64,000 nucleotides of DNA from Zhengitettix transpicula (GCA_037074705.1 CM073590.1:165104746-165168745); one strand, 5' to 3'. Counted from the first letter of the stretch, positions 32,815 to 44,400 are shown. The notes: generated by a model from the letters alone, not told the origin. Made by a program: numbers and translations.

Positions 32815-33050
32815 ATCTTTATCTTTTCTCCTTGGCCCTACAGCCTATTGAGGTCCTTGGCCAACCAGACGGCTGCCAGATTAGCATCTTCAATGACACA
32901 TTGGGTACGTGGTCAGCGTAGCGATTCTCCTTGAGCTGTAACAGCAGTTTTCATGACCACGAGGATCACATCCATGCCCATGCCGGGATTCGAACACAGA
33001 ACCTTTGTGATGCGAGACGGTGATGTTGACCAATACACCATATCAGGTGA
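32815..33050 (-). repeat. tRNA-derived SINE (distinct family)
   Basis: On minus the head reads GATATGGTGTATTGGTCAAC, which fits a pol III A box (TGGTGTATTGG). It is followed about 45 bases on by TGTGTTCGAATCCCGGC, a B box. The body runs to GGCTGTAGGGCCAAGGAG and an A/T-rich end. The cloverleaf is not intact, so this is a SINE and not a tRNA gene. Confidence 0.72.
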
Positions 33051-34846
33051 GCAATTTATAGTCTATGCTACAAAAAAGCAAAGTAGAGATGAAATAAAAG
33101 GACAAGAAGTGATAGAATCTGAGGGAAAGAAAAGTAGTTCCAAAGGTTTTAATACGTTAGTCTTTAGAGAAAGAAACAATTAAAAATCAGAGCTGGCGTA
33201 CACGAGTCCGAGAACCCATTCATGAAATAATCCTTTACAAATTCAGTCTATTCGAGTATAAAATAGGATATACATAAATAAATCTGAGTAATGAAATCTT
33301 AATTTAATAAAAGTGTTTGAACAAAATGAGTTAAATGAAATAAAACTTTAATTCAGTTCTAAATATTAGATTATACTGGAAGGAAAGTAAATATTCTTAT
33401 TTCAGAGAAAGAATATGGAATGAACTGCTTAGGAAGTCCAAACACTTTTATAGACCATTCATACTTGAACATGAAAACTACGATGCATTACCTCTGTAAA
33501 TTAAATAAAGTACATTGAGAACAAAATACAGAGTTATCAACACACCATATAGCCAATAAATACAAAATTGATTTTAGAAAAATTGAAATATTACTTAATA
33601 TTTATAATCTATTTAAATTTGTAGGTACAGCAATAAAATTAATGAATGGTTGACAAATAAAAATTCTGTTAACATTATTCCTAAATAAAATAATTGTTTA
33701 TATGCGATCCGGTCATTTGCCCTAAAGACGCATGTCAGATGCACGACAGTACCCCTATTGACGTTTTCCCGACAGGTAATTATCCAGATTGACGTTTGCC
33801 CTAAAGGTCTTCAGGAAAAATAAAGGATATAGAATCTGTACATGTGTGGAACGGACCGATTCTTGCTGTTCATTTAATTTTGTTGCAATCAGACTTTTGT
33901 GCCCATCTCTGATTATTAATATTTTTCCATAAGACGAAGTATTTTATTTTTTAAAACATAGAAGTTTTCTTCCTTCTTCTATAATTATGAGCAATGCAAT
34001 ACCGATAGCATATTTGACAAGTGTGTCAAACATTGTAAAACTTCAAGATACAACCCATGACATCGAAATTAGGAAAAAACGTGGTGATATAGGTAAATGA
34101 AATGATTGACAAATATAAAAACTATTTATTCCCAAACTATTATAAGTTACAATTTAAAAAAGTCTCTTTACAAACATATTTTCTTTAGGCTGATGTTTGT
34201 TTACCAAAATATGGCAATGGTTGGAATATTTTCAGATGAACGTCACCATTCCCGATAATTATTCATCCAGTTACACTGGGAATACCTACGATCATTAAAC
34301 TTTTCCTTTAATTTTGGAAAGTAAGTGCTACCCTTTATAAAATGCAAAACAACTATATCTGAGGGGGAGGAGGGAACAACTCAAAATAGTCAGTTTAATT
34401 ACAATTTATAATACATTAATTGACAGAAAAATCGCTAAGTTTGTTTGCATTACCCGGCATTCTCGCCTTCAGGAAATAGATAATGGCGTCCTGTGCTTCG
34501 ACGATCATCCAGTCGGGTTTCCTTGTTGTTCCCACTCTTTCTCCAAAAGAGCTATGGACATCAACTTTTGACCCAGTTCTTCTCTACGACGTGTTACTAA
34601 GGTTATGCGTCTAAATAATCATAACTACGTGTCCTAAAAGGAATAAATCTGCCTTTTCTCGCTTTTAAGTTACGTTCCCCCACCACGGGAAAAAAGTCAC
34701 CCACTTTATCTTCGTCGTCTGAACGGTAAAGTATTTTTGTTCAGATTGTTGATATATCCCCAAACCCTGAGTTTTCCACTGGGTCAGCGGCTCCTTTCTT
34801 AATAAAGAAACCATTATTTTGAAATGTATGGAGCATTTACGATGGT
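33051..34846. other. AT-rich intergenic DNA, no recognised gene
   Basis: A small patch at 33715-33815 repeats GACGTTT(T/G)CCC twice with CCCTAAAG and may be the edge of an unknown repeat. Otherwise I see nothing. Confidence 0.4.
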
Positions 34847-34860
34847 ATGACAATAATGGA

Positions 34861-35409
34861 TTTTGTTTTTAGGGCAACAGGCTACATGAGGGTAATCCAC
34901 GTTGGGCAACTCCCCTTTAATAGCATAAGAGGGGATTTGAAAGGGGGAATGCGGCAGGGTAGAAAAAGGTAGCCAAGGGTGAACTAGGGCCCCCGGGCTA
35001 TATTTTAAGGATCCTACCCGGCATTCGCCTAAAAGTAATGCAGGGAAAACCCTAGAAAAACCTGCATCAGGTAGGTCGGGCAGTGGGTACTTGTCCCACG
35101 CCCTTCCGATAGCGGGAGAGGAGTTTGCTGTGGGAACGCAGCACACCCGTCTCCGTGCCTCGGCCAGTTTAGGAGGTAGCTGGCCGACTATTCCAATGGG
35201 AATAGCGGACAACTCTTACCGTATGCCCAAGATCTGTGACCCGGAACATACACCTCTCAGAACAGGCCGAGGTGCCTCGGCTTGTGGTTCAAAAACGGAG
35301 AGGAAAAGGCATCCCCAAAGGTAGCCCCTTCGTATCTCTCCTACAAGGTTCTGCCTGCGAGAGAACATCCCTCGCAGGTTACCTGCGAGAGAATCCTCTC
35401 GCAGGCTTC
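34861..35409 (-). repeat. SINE-like retroposon A, copy 6 (full length, perfect target duplication)
   Basis: This is the best preserved minus-strand copy, 549 bp. It is flanked by the exact 14-base direct repeat ATGACAATAATGGA at 34847-34860 and 35410-35423. On minus it starts with a GCCTGCGAGAGGATTCTCTCG hairpin-like head and ends GCCTGTTGCCCTAAAAACAA. The open frame of 132 codons on minus (35212-34814) and one of 77 on plus lie almost wholly within it and are not host genes. Confidence 0.95.
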
Positions 35410-35423
35410 ATGACAATAATGGA

Positions 35424-35822
35424 ATACAGCCTAGTTCACTTATGATGCAAAACTGCTGTAGGAACTGCAAGACCAAACCTCTCGTCGAGTAGCAGTCGGA
35501 GAATCAAGGAATCTTGTAGATGAAAAAAAAAGTGAAGAGGGAACCTAATGAAAGATCGAACATGAAGCATGTCACGCCTAGCTTATGAATAACCTGTGAA
35601 TGTGATGACTTGTTGAGAAAATGTAGTTTCAAAAACTCGTTAAAAATATAACAGGTTATCTGACCCTTTTCAAGGCAGCAAATGTGGTGTGTTCATTCAT
35701 TTTTAATACACAAAAACAGCTACATAATTATCTTATTTTCATTCATATTTAAGTATCAAAATCATTTGTTAATATTTTACTTTAAAATTACAAATGGATT
35801 TTTTGTTAACAATATCATCTAA
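35424..35822. other. No recognised feature before the I-clade LINE
   Basis: AT-rich. It may contain decayed upstream LINE sequence that I cannot align by eye. Confidence 0.35.
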
Positions 35823-36500
35823 ACAGATTCCAAGGACGCAATACACAGAATAACTAGTACTGTGCACAGAAATGGTTTCATAAATCGAATTAGAGAGAAT
35901 ATATTGAAAATACAAGAAAAAGGAAACCGGATCACTATAGCCTGGCTACCGGCGCATAAGGACATGGTAGGACACGACAGGGCAGATCTCCTAGCGAAGA
36001 TGGAAGCTGGTCATCAAGGAAGATCCAACAACCTGCCAGTTTGCACCAGCAGGGACTGCAGAGTAGGGCTCTACTAGGAACTGGAGGGAAAGTGGAGTAG
36101 ACCTGTGAAACCACAGGAATGCGGAGTCATCCTCAGAAATGTCAACAGCATCAGAGAAATATCGCACCCGAAAGAACTATCTCGAAGGCAACAGGTTGTT
36201 GTAACCAGAATAAGAACATTGCACTCCAGTTTCACTCACTCATTCTTGATTTCCAGATCTCCGCAGTCGGTGTGCAGCTCATGCAAGGAGCCCACAACAA
36301 TTCCTCATGTCCTCTTTGACTGCCCCAAATATAGCGAGATAAGAAGATCAACCATAGCCGCACATTCAATGATGGAGATTTGCAACTCATCAGCAGCAAT
36401 AAACAACCTCATAGACTTTACTATGAAAACTGATTTGTTTAAAGTAATTTAAATGTTATACAAATGTAGAACTTAACAGATGTAAGTCGCTAATGACCAA
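35823..36500 (+). pseudogene. I-clade LINE remnant: RNase H domain and C-terminal CCHC-like tail
   Basis: The plus strand reads TDSKDAIHRITSTVHRNGFI (the Asp codon at 35826-35828 matches a catalytic RNase H Asp), then ITIAWLPAHKDMVGHDRADL (the WxPxHxxxxGxxxAD block), with a stop at 36074. After a frame change, ELSRRQQVVVTRIRTLHSSF and then VCSSCKEPTTIPHVLFDCPK (CxxC...H....C tail) end at 36452. An RNase H domain followed by this cysteine-rich tail marks the I clade of non-LTR retrotransposons. The frame breaks show it is dead. Confidence 0.88.
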
Positions 36501-36501
36501 A

Positions 36502-36861
36502 AGGTTAATGTGACGTTAAATTGTAATTAAAAAAATACTGATAATTCGAACTCATTAGACATTGTTTTGAATCCAATTAATTCCCGTGTTTGTTTTGCAA
36601 GCATATGGGTATTAAAAACGATATAAAAAGTTATTTTTACAAATAAAAATTCATTATTAAACCTGCAATATTCTTGAATATAGGTTAATGTGACGTTAAA
36701 TTGTAATTAAAAAAATACTGATAATTCGAACTCATTAGACATTGTTTTGAATCCAATTAATTCCCGTGTTTGTTTTGCAAGCATATGGGTATTAAAAACG
36801 ATATAAAAAGTTATTTTTACAAATAAAAATTCATTATTAAACTTGCAATATTCTTGAATAC
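36502..36861. repeat. 180-bp tandem duplication (two near-identical copies)
   Basis: Unit 1 at 36502-36681 and unit 2 at 36682-36861 match with an offset of exactly 180 bases. The only clear difference is ACCTG versus ACTTG at 36662/36842, plus the final one or two bases. It abuts the end of the I-clade LINE. Confidence 0.97.
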
Positions 36862-37143
36862 TCAGTCCTACTCTTCAACAGTTATAGTTAAAACGGATGG
36901 ATACTTAATAAGATGCGTTCCTGTTAGTTTTTTTCTTAAACGGGCTAAATCAAAGTACAACATCAATTCTTACTTTCTAAAACAAATGTGTCCATTATAC
37001 GCAAAGGCTTATATTAAACCTGTTTCAATGGAATTTAATATATCAGGGTTGTGGAAAACACGGTTACGTAATATCGGTGGTTATTTGATTCTTACTCGTA
37101 AAGAGTTTGGAAAAATCAATTGTTTATATTATTTTAAATTCTT

Positions 37144-37156
37144 AAATTTGAATTAT
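37144..37156. repeat. Target-site duplication of SINE copy 7, left copy
   Basis: AAATTTGAATTAT, repeated exactly at 37675-37687. Confidence 0.92.
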
Positions 37157-37674
37157 ATATGGAGAGAGGGATTTTCTCTCGCAGGCAGAACCTTTTAGGA
37201 GAGATACGAAGGGGCTACCTTTGGGTATGCCTTTTCCTCTCCGTTTTTGAACTAAGGTTCCCACAAGCCGAGGCACCTCGGCCTGTTTTGAGAGGTGTAT
37301 GTTCCGGGGTCGCAGACCTTGGGCATACGGTAAGAGTTGTTCGCTATTCCCATTGGAATAGTCGGCCAGCTGCCTCCTGGTCGAGGCACGGAGAAGGGAA
37401 TGCTGCGTCCCCACAGTAAACTCCTCTCCCGCTATCGGAAGGGCGTGGGACAAGTACCCAATGCCCGACCTACCTGATGCATTTCTTTAGGCGAATGCCA
37501 GGTAGGATCCTTAAAATATAGCCCGAGGGCCCTAGTTTACCCTTGCCTACCTTCCTCTACCCTTCCGCATCCTCCCTTTCAAATTCCTTCCTATGATATT
37601 AAAGGGGAGTTGCCCAAAGTGGATTACCCTCATGTAGCCTGTTGCCCTAAAAAAAATTAAAAAAATAAATAAAT
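37157..37674 (+). repeat. SINE-like retroposon A, copy 7 (full length, perfect target duplication)
   Basis: Plus-strand copy of 518 bp. It starts GAGAGAGGGATTTTCTCTCG, runs through GGTGTATGTTCCGGGGTCGC and CCTTCCGCATCCTCCCTTTC, and ends GCCTGTTGCCCT followed by an A-rich tail with AAAT units. It is flanked by the exact 13-base repeat AAATTTGAATTAT. No A or B box of a tRNA promoter is evident in the head. Confidence 0.95.
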
Positions 37675-37687
37675 AAATTTGAATTAT

Positions 37688-38434
37688 GTGACGAGCAATA
37701 TTATTGTAGATCCATTCTCGTTTCTGTATTAACGATTGTGATATATGCTGGGAACATTCAGACAAAGTTAAGAGAATAGTAAGTCATAATAACCATACAA
37801 CCAATGTTGGATACTGTTACGTTGCTTAAGTCCCAGCGTTTCGCATTTCAGCACTAATTCAGAGCGGAATTATTATTAACTATTATAGAGTCCTACAAAG
37901 TAAAATGTAGTTTTTGTATTCGTATAGTGTAATAAATTAATTTTTCGATTCGTTGATACAGTGAACTATTTTGTAATTGTTGAATTACTTATCTTAGATA
38001 TGAAATATTTGTAAAGTAAACAGTTATTTTTGTTAAAGTTTTGATTAATTAAACCTTCCGAAGGTAATAAAGAAATAATTACGCGAAGTAGTAGAAAAAG
38101 TTTTCTTATATTTTTTCATCATGAATGTGATACGCATGAAGGGTTCAACACAGCTTCAGACTCATCATCATTTACGAATACATTAGACTAATGTCACTAA
38201 TGTGCTTATTACAATTTCTAATATAAATCGTAAGAACAAAATAAATAGATATTTACTTTCACCATAATTATATTGTGTGTTCTAATCAATTTTCTAATAT
38301 CCGAAAAGAATTAAATTGATTATAACCTACGTTTCTGTTGTTAATTTGTGTTCAAAATCTTTATTCACGTTATTTATATTATCAACCAAAACATCCATAA
38401 ATTATATTTAAAAATTTATTTTGTACAAGTATGT

Positions 38435-38466
<32 letters not shown>

Positions 38467-38879
38467 TCACATACTTGTATACAATAAATTACACTATTTA
38501 TTAAATTGAAGTATGATTTGTATTATCAGATCAAAATTTTAGAATTCAAACGATTTTCTTTTGTATAATAATGTCTTACCTCGAACTCATTTTACGAAAA
38601 CATTTCAAAATTTCTCATTCTTATTTGTAAATTAAGGTAATGAAATCTTACTGACATATTCACATCCTTTCGTGACATTTTTAAATTAAACATACAAAAT
38701 ATAATAATTCCAGAAAGGTTCTTATTACCTGGAAATTCACGTAGAGACAGTTTTATTGTAATTATCGAATAAATATTAATTTGGGAAATAGAAATTAATT
38801 GCTAGCACAACCTGAGGTCATTCCAGGCTTTACTTTAATACGTTTTAAATTTTTAAATAATATGTATTGTATATCGTGA
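37688..38879. other. AT-rich DNA with one AT-rich foldback
   Basis: An inverted repeat at about 38418-38486 (TTTTGTACAAGTATGT ... ACATACTTGTATACAA) encloses an interrupted (TA)n run and would extrude as a hairpin. Otherwise I see nothing. Confidence 0.5.
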
Positions 38880-38889
38880 ATGTTACAAT

Positions 38890-39121
38890 GACTCCAATTG
38901 GAAATTGTGTGCTACAGCCGTGAGAAACGCAGATATGGCCAGCTGGCTGCATTAGAAGGAACGAGTGTGCCGCAATGCGAGCAGTTTTAAATCTTCGATA
39001 TAGAAGTAGAAATTCGCCATTTTAAAATAAAATTATTATGAATATTTTTAGAAAAAAATAATTATTGCGAAATTAATTTATGTGCTTGAGGAAATGAGCT
39101 CATATGAAATAACCGGCACTG
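38890..39121 (-). mobile_element. hAT-type MITE, partial second copy
   Basis: The minus strand begins CAGTGCCGGTTATTTCATAT at 39121. It shares GCACATAAATTAATTT, TCATAATAATT and ATATCGAAGATTTAAA in the same order with the first 150 bases of the 25807 element. The other terminus is not recognisable, so it is probably truncated. Confidence 0.6.
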
Positions 39122-40034
39122 AATATATAATCATTTTTATAAATTTATTTTAGATCAGCAAATGATAACCATTTAGCTATGACGAAAATACACCATTCGT
39201 AATTTCGTAATGACTGCTCCCATGCAACGTTCTGATAACAATAAATAGGTCTTAAGAAACGTACAAACATTTGCAAGTACTTATGTAAAATATGTTTGTC
39301 ATGGTTTTTTCCGTCCGCGAGCTTTTAATGATTAAATGTAAACGTATGTTGCGTCATGCACGAGATAGCATGCAAAGATTTTATCTGAGCTGAAATTGAA
39401 GTTCATTCATGTGAATCTCAGCAGATGCAAACTCAAGATAATTAATACGTGTGATCTTCCCGCGGTCACTAATTGCACTTCATGGCCATCACTTATAATA
39501 ACAATAATAGAAGTTACTTGCAGAAAAATGATGTATGATGGTTTATATACTTCACTTTATATTATTCGTTGTGTAACTGTATTGGAAAATAACGTCATTT
39601 AGAAAGAAATCCAGTACTGATGACTGAAATGAAATAATGTGGGAAGTAAATCGTGGGGTAAAATATAATTAAGCATTTAAATTATTTATTCATAAACCGC
39701 TCTAAATTTAAAAAATAGTACTAAATCGCTGTAAAGAAAGAAGTAATAGAATTAATAAAATTTCAGAATGAACTGAAGCGGATAAGTGAAGTACGGTCAA
39801 TTATGTTGGTCGATTGACTGTAACTGTAAAGGAATCATAAAAAATAATGCAGATATTCAATAAAGTGATGTCGTTATTTTCTTCAATAATTAACATGGAG
39901 AAGCGAATGTTATTTCACAATAGTCAAACAAAATTTAGAATAATTAATGCAGGAAGTTAGCATAGGATTAAAAGACTCACAGTTGAAAGAAATGATTTTT
40001 TTATGTTTAACGTGACATTAAGAAAATAATTAAA
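39122..40034. other. AT-rich intergenic DNA, no recognised feature
   Basis: I see nothing that I can support. Confidence 0.45.
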
Positions 40035-41171
40035 GCGTAAATACTCAACTGGACATTATGGGATTTCCAAAATTGAAACATACGTCAGAAATTATGAGTC
40101 CTATATAAAATATGAAATTTTTCCGGATATTTTAAAATCTGCAAAAGAGACACCGATATTCAAGGAAGGTGATACCTATGTTTTGAGGCAGTGGTTTACA
40201 ATAGGGTTGTCGAACAGATGAACAAAAACAACTTACTCAATATGACTTCAGGAAGGAATATTCAACAGTAGAGGCTACTTTGTCTCTCCATATGATATTA
40301 GAATCTATTAACAAAACCCATTAGGAATATTCTTTGACCTTTACGAAGCCTTTCATTGTGTTGACTTTTGTATTCTAGAGAAGAAATTAAATTTTTATGG
40401 AATTATTGACACATCCAATTCCTGGTTCTCTTGATTCGTCAGCAATAGTAAACAAAGAGTAACACTAAAATATGTACATTCTGGTAATACGTTTTATTCT
40501 AATTGGGGAACAATAAAGATAGGTGTTCCACGAGGCTCTATTCTAGATTCATTGATCTATCTGATCTACATAAGTAACTTACCAAAAGCTATTACTCCTT
40601 ATCTGAAGTTATTTTGTTTGCTGACGATACGAGTATTTTAATAAATGATAGACACAAAACATTATAAGACGTAGCCAATGGTGCGTTGAATCATCTACTA
40701 CGATTGTTTTCAGTTAATGAGTTATAAAGTAATTCTGAAAATTTCAAACTTAAGTCTATAGAAATAGGATCATAAAATGATAAAATATGGAAAGTTTATA
40801 GTTAAAAGTCCTTGGCATTATCTAGTACATTAAATTTGAAAATTCGCATTAATAATTGAAAATGCACATTAATAGGTTTGTAAAAAAATTAAGCCCAGTC
40901 AAATATATTGTTAGAGTACTGTAAAAGTGCAATGATTTGAACATCATGAAGCTTAATTTATATTACACATTTTCACTCGTTATTGTCATATTTTTTTGGG
41001 ACATTTCCTCATGAAAAGACAAAATATTTATTATTTAGAAAAACGTTTCTAGACTTATTTATCAAGTTTCGTCAAAACCATCTTGCAGGAGTCTCTTCAA
41101 GAAATTGGGAATTCTTACTCTTACATGCCAGTATTTACTATCCTTGTACGACTAATATTGTAATTATGTAA
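40035..41171 (+). pseudogene. Degenerate CR1/Jockey-type LINE reverse transcriptase
   Basis: Broken plus-strand frames read in order: AKETPIFKEGDT, FRKEYSTVEATLSLHMILES, GIFFDLYEAFHCVDFCILEK, SNSKQRVTLKY, IGVPRGSILDSLIYLIYISN, then FADDTSILIND with the catalytic DD at 40623-40628. The open frame 40983-41171 gives SYFFGTFPHEKTKYLLFRKT, which matches the C-terminal SYGIIFWG...K.F.LQK region of such proteins. Several stops and frameshifts are present, and no endonuclease part is seen. Confidence 0.8.
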
Positions 41172-42555
41172 AATTTAGCGCTCATTCCACGTCCTTGAAT
41201 CCCAGCTACTCTACAGTGTCTGCGGAATATGTTTTTATACAATACTAAACAATTAGAAATTACGCTGTAAACTAATTACGCATATTTGATCCCGGATAAC
41301 TCATTAAGATCGGGCGATAATTTTGAAAATTATGTACAAAATTTATGTTGAAATCGATGTTTTTAGTACTAACGATGATTTTCGTGGTACTGTGATGAAA
41401 TCTCTATGATTTTAAGATCGCAAAAGTTCTGTATGTCGTCGTCACTTGAAGACGTTGAGACGTTGTGCGATTGCGATGAGTATATTAGGATGAAATCCTC
41501 AGGAGCGTTTAGAAATATTTCATATTAACAATTCTACGTTCTCCTCTTCAACTTTAATACAACATGAAAATAACAATATTGTAGAATTTAAGATCAGATA
41601 AACGATAAACGTTCGTCGTTGAAAGCATTTATTCAGTTGAACTATCGTGGTACACATTCAGAACAATTTCAAAAGTAAAATACATTAAAAATATGCGAGG
41701 ACTACTCGGAAATAATCTTGCAATACGCAGCTTATGTTTTAGAGTTTTTATTGCTTATCGAAAATAGTGATACAGACGTGGTGTCGAGAAAAATATCATT
41801 CATTCGAGTAGCCAGTTTTGATAATTATTTTCGAAAGAGCGTTTGGTTTATTAATAAACACGTTTTCATTATTGTTTACTTTTTAAAATTAACTAATACT
41901 ATGAGGAAGTAATCAATCGACATGCAATTATATTTTAACATAGCACAACGTAATCATATTCCGAGGAGTCTTGAATGAAGCCAAGTTTTCTAGGATATGG
42001 AATGAGAAACGTTTTTGATAAGTCTGTTTACAATATGAGTAGGAATTATAAACAATTAACGAAGCAGAAGTGTTATAGATTTTGCCCTTTTAAATAACCT
42101 ATTATGCAATTTTGAGCTATTAATTTCCTTTTAAACTTGTTTGAAGAATCTCTATCTACATGGCACGTCTGTGGTAAAGGCACTAAAGTAATATTTTAGG
42201 AATTGGTTAATAAGTGTGTTAATTTACAAATATGCAATGTTTGGTAATCAGTTCTAGCAATAGTTGTTGTTCTCAATAATTAAAAAAAAATTATAGAAAA
42301 AAAATATTAAAAAGCGCAATATTCGCGAATTAATTTTCCAATTTAAAAAGAAAAAGTCTCTAATTAAATAATTGATTAATTATTGATTCATAATGGATCA
42401 TTTATTTATTATAATAATTGATTATTTATTTATATATAATTGATTATTTATTTATAACAACTTTCATGTGGCAGTGGATCATATCCGATTGAGAACGCGT
42501 TGGTTAACTTCTTATAGGATTGGGATAATAAAGGTGACAGTTTTCAATTAACACG
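41172..42555. other. AT-rich DNA, no recognised gene
   Basis: A low-complexity patch at 42360-42455 repeats TAATTGATTATTTATTTAT-like units. The open frame 41718-41912 has no motif. Confidence 0.45.
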
Positions 42556-42559
42556 TAGT

Positions 42560-42728
42560 TTAAACGTTATTTCAGAAAGAAACGAAGAACCGTTCAATTA
42601 ATGTTCAGCCATATAGCCATGAAATTGAATCATAAGATCAGGATAGAAATATCTAGACCGGACAGGGAATAGAACCCTGATCTCGCGCTTGTTAACTCTT
42701 GTGCTCTAGCACTGAGCCGAGTCGTGAA
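42560..42728 (-). repeat. tRNA-derived SINE, head-to-head partner 1
   Basis: On minus the head reads CGGCTCAGTGCTAGAGCACA (A-box region) and, about 35 bases on, AGGGTTCTATTCCCTGTCCG (T-arm/B box). A short non-tRNA body follows. The anticodon stem does not pair, so it is not a tRNA gene. Confidence 0.68.
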
Positions 42729-42781
42729 TATTGTGATCAAATGAATTGTAGGTGAAGTCTGGCTCTGGCTCTAGAATAATA

Positions 42782-42925
42782 GATGGAAAAGTCTCGTACC
42801 GGACCCAGACTCAATACGGATGGTTTAGTGGTAGAGCACCCGAAAACTAATCGGGAAACCCTGGTTCGGTTTCCGGTCTGGTCGAGAGTTTTCCATCCAG
42901 ATCCGTTAAATGTTATTTTCAATAG
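42782..42925 (+). repeat. tRNA-derived SINE, head-to-head partner 2, inside an inverted repeat
   Basis: The A box TGGTTTAGTGG is at 42821-42831 and the B box GGTTCGGTTTCC at 42863-42874. Between them the anticodon stem CCCGA/TCGGG is intact around a 7-base loop. The tRNA-like part is enclosed by an imperfect inverted repeat, GATGGAAAAGTCTCG (42782-42797) and CGAGAGTTTTCCATC (42883-42897). Confidence 0.68.
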
Positions 42926-44079
42926 ACTTTCTCTCCGATAGTCACAATAAAAATGTTAGACGGATTCAATTTTCTATTGTTTTTAGAAGATGGAGAACAC
43001 AATTTTGAAATGTGACTCGGAGACGTAAAGCTGACAAGGAAAGAAAAACATTATCTCCTGCTATTTTTTTTGGAACTTATATTTTCTATATCTTTAAAAA
43101 AGCAAACACGTTGAAAACACTCAACGGTATCAAAGATAAAATGTGTTTGCGATACGTATTAAATTTATCAGATAAATTATCGAACATTTCCGCTCACAGT
43201 AACGAGTTAACATTTTTTATCGATTTCAAACTATTGTAATCGTCTGTGGGTATTCAAAGAATATTTTCATAAGAAAAATCTTACAGGAAATCCTATTGAG
43301 CCCTCGCGTCAAATTTAAATAAAATTCTACATAGGAATAAAGTTTTTTTTAAAATTACGAAAAATTATTGAATACAGATATGTCATAACGTTAACATCCG
43401 CAATAGTCTCTTCTGGTTGCAAAAATATGCGTTAATATTCACTTACTTTCACACTGTGGCTTTCAGAATGCAAAGTGGAGAGATATTCACATTGTTGTCT
43501 GAAGGATTGAACGTGTGTTTGTGGTCGTAAAGGATGCGTGTGTCATACTTTCGTGATATCTCTTAGAATTATGAATTCCAAAACTATTGTTTTATCATAT
43601 CTAACCTTATATTCGTGACGTGTCTTTGACGGTTTAGAAGCTCAAGGTTACCTGATCCGATAGGGCTTGAAGTGCCTATTCAAATGATATTTGAAATCAG
43701 GATCAGATACATTTTATCTAATCTCATAGTATTCCAATAAATCTAGAACAAACGATTTAGACTTTTTCATTGGTTTTGATTCAATACTCTAATAGAAAAC
43801 AGTATATTAATTATTTTTTAGATAATGTATATAAATCGTTTACCTGCAACAGAATTCGTGCAATAACTTGGGATGAAGGAAGTAAAATTTACCTATGTAA
43901 ATATTATTTTTATTTGTTTCAAATAGAGTCAAGTTCAAAGGAATCTCAATGAATTGACGAGGTTTATTCATTGTAGTATTGCTGTTTGTAGCTCTATTTA
44001 ATGTACAACAAAATATTACTATATATATATTGTAATAAATAAAAGATTTTAATTAATTAACAATTAATTTGCCCAACGT
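42926..44079. other. AT-rich DNA, no recognised gene
   Basis: Open frames at 43012-43239 and 43770-43952 have no recognisable motif. Confidence 0.45.
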
Positions 44080-44400
44080 TGATGAAGCCAAAATGTAATA
44101 AACAACAAATAATTAAAAGAATTCAATGGTTGGCCACACGTTAATGACGCCAATTTGTAATGAATGGAATATTAACCAAATTTAAGCAATGAATTTTAGT
44201 TTATTAAATTTAAACAAATGAGAATGATGCTAAATGATCTACCAAGTTTTAACTTCACATAACAATTAATTTATTCAAAGTAAAATTACAAAATTTATTG
44301 ACGTGATTATTTACACTTGTGTTCTTGCTATTTTACAGATTTTATCAACTCTCATCTCAGGGTCGTTTATTTGGGCCTTATAAATAAAGAACCAATCCTT
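44080..44400 (-). repeat. LTR-like end with two primer-binding-site-like sequences (tentative)
   Basis: On minus the sequence passes a promoter-like TTTATTTATAAGGCCC (near 44387), then CATTACAAATTGGCGTCATT (44165-44140) and, about 80 bases further, CATTTTGGCTTCATCAACGT. TTACA followed by TGGCG..CAACGT resembles an LTR end and lysine-tRNA-type primer-binding site of Gypsy-like elements. No gag or pol is seen. Confidence 0.3.

Noticed and set aside
34814..35212. A 132-codon minus-strand frame that looks proline- and cysteine-rich and gene-like.
   Set aside because: Almost all of it lies within SINE copy 6 and it runs out into the flanking DNA; other copies disagree in sequence and length.
36689..36860. 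The 180-bp tandem pair as a possible CRISPR-like or satellite array.
   Set aside because: Only two units and no spacers; a simple duplication.
42821..42885. A possible functional tRNA gene with an ACT anticodon.
   Set aside because: The acceptor stem does not close as a normal tRNA and the T-arm has substitutions; a SINE head explains it better.
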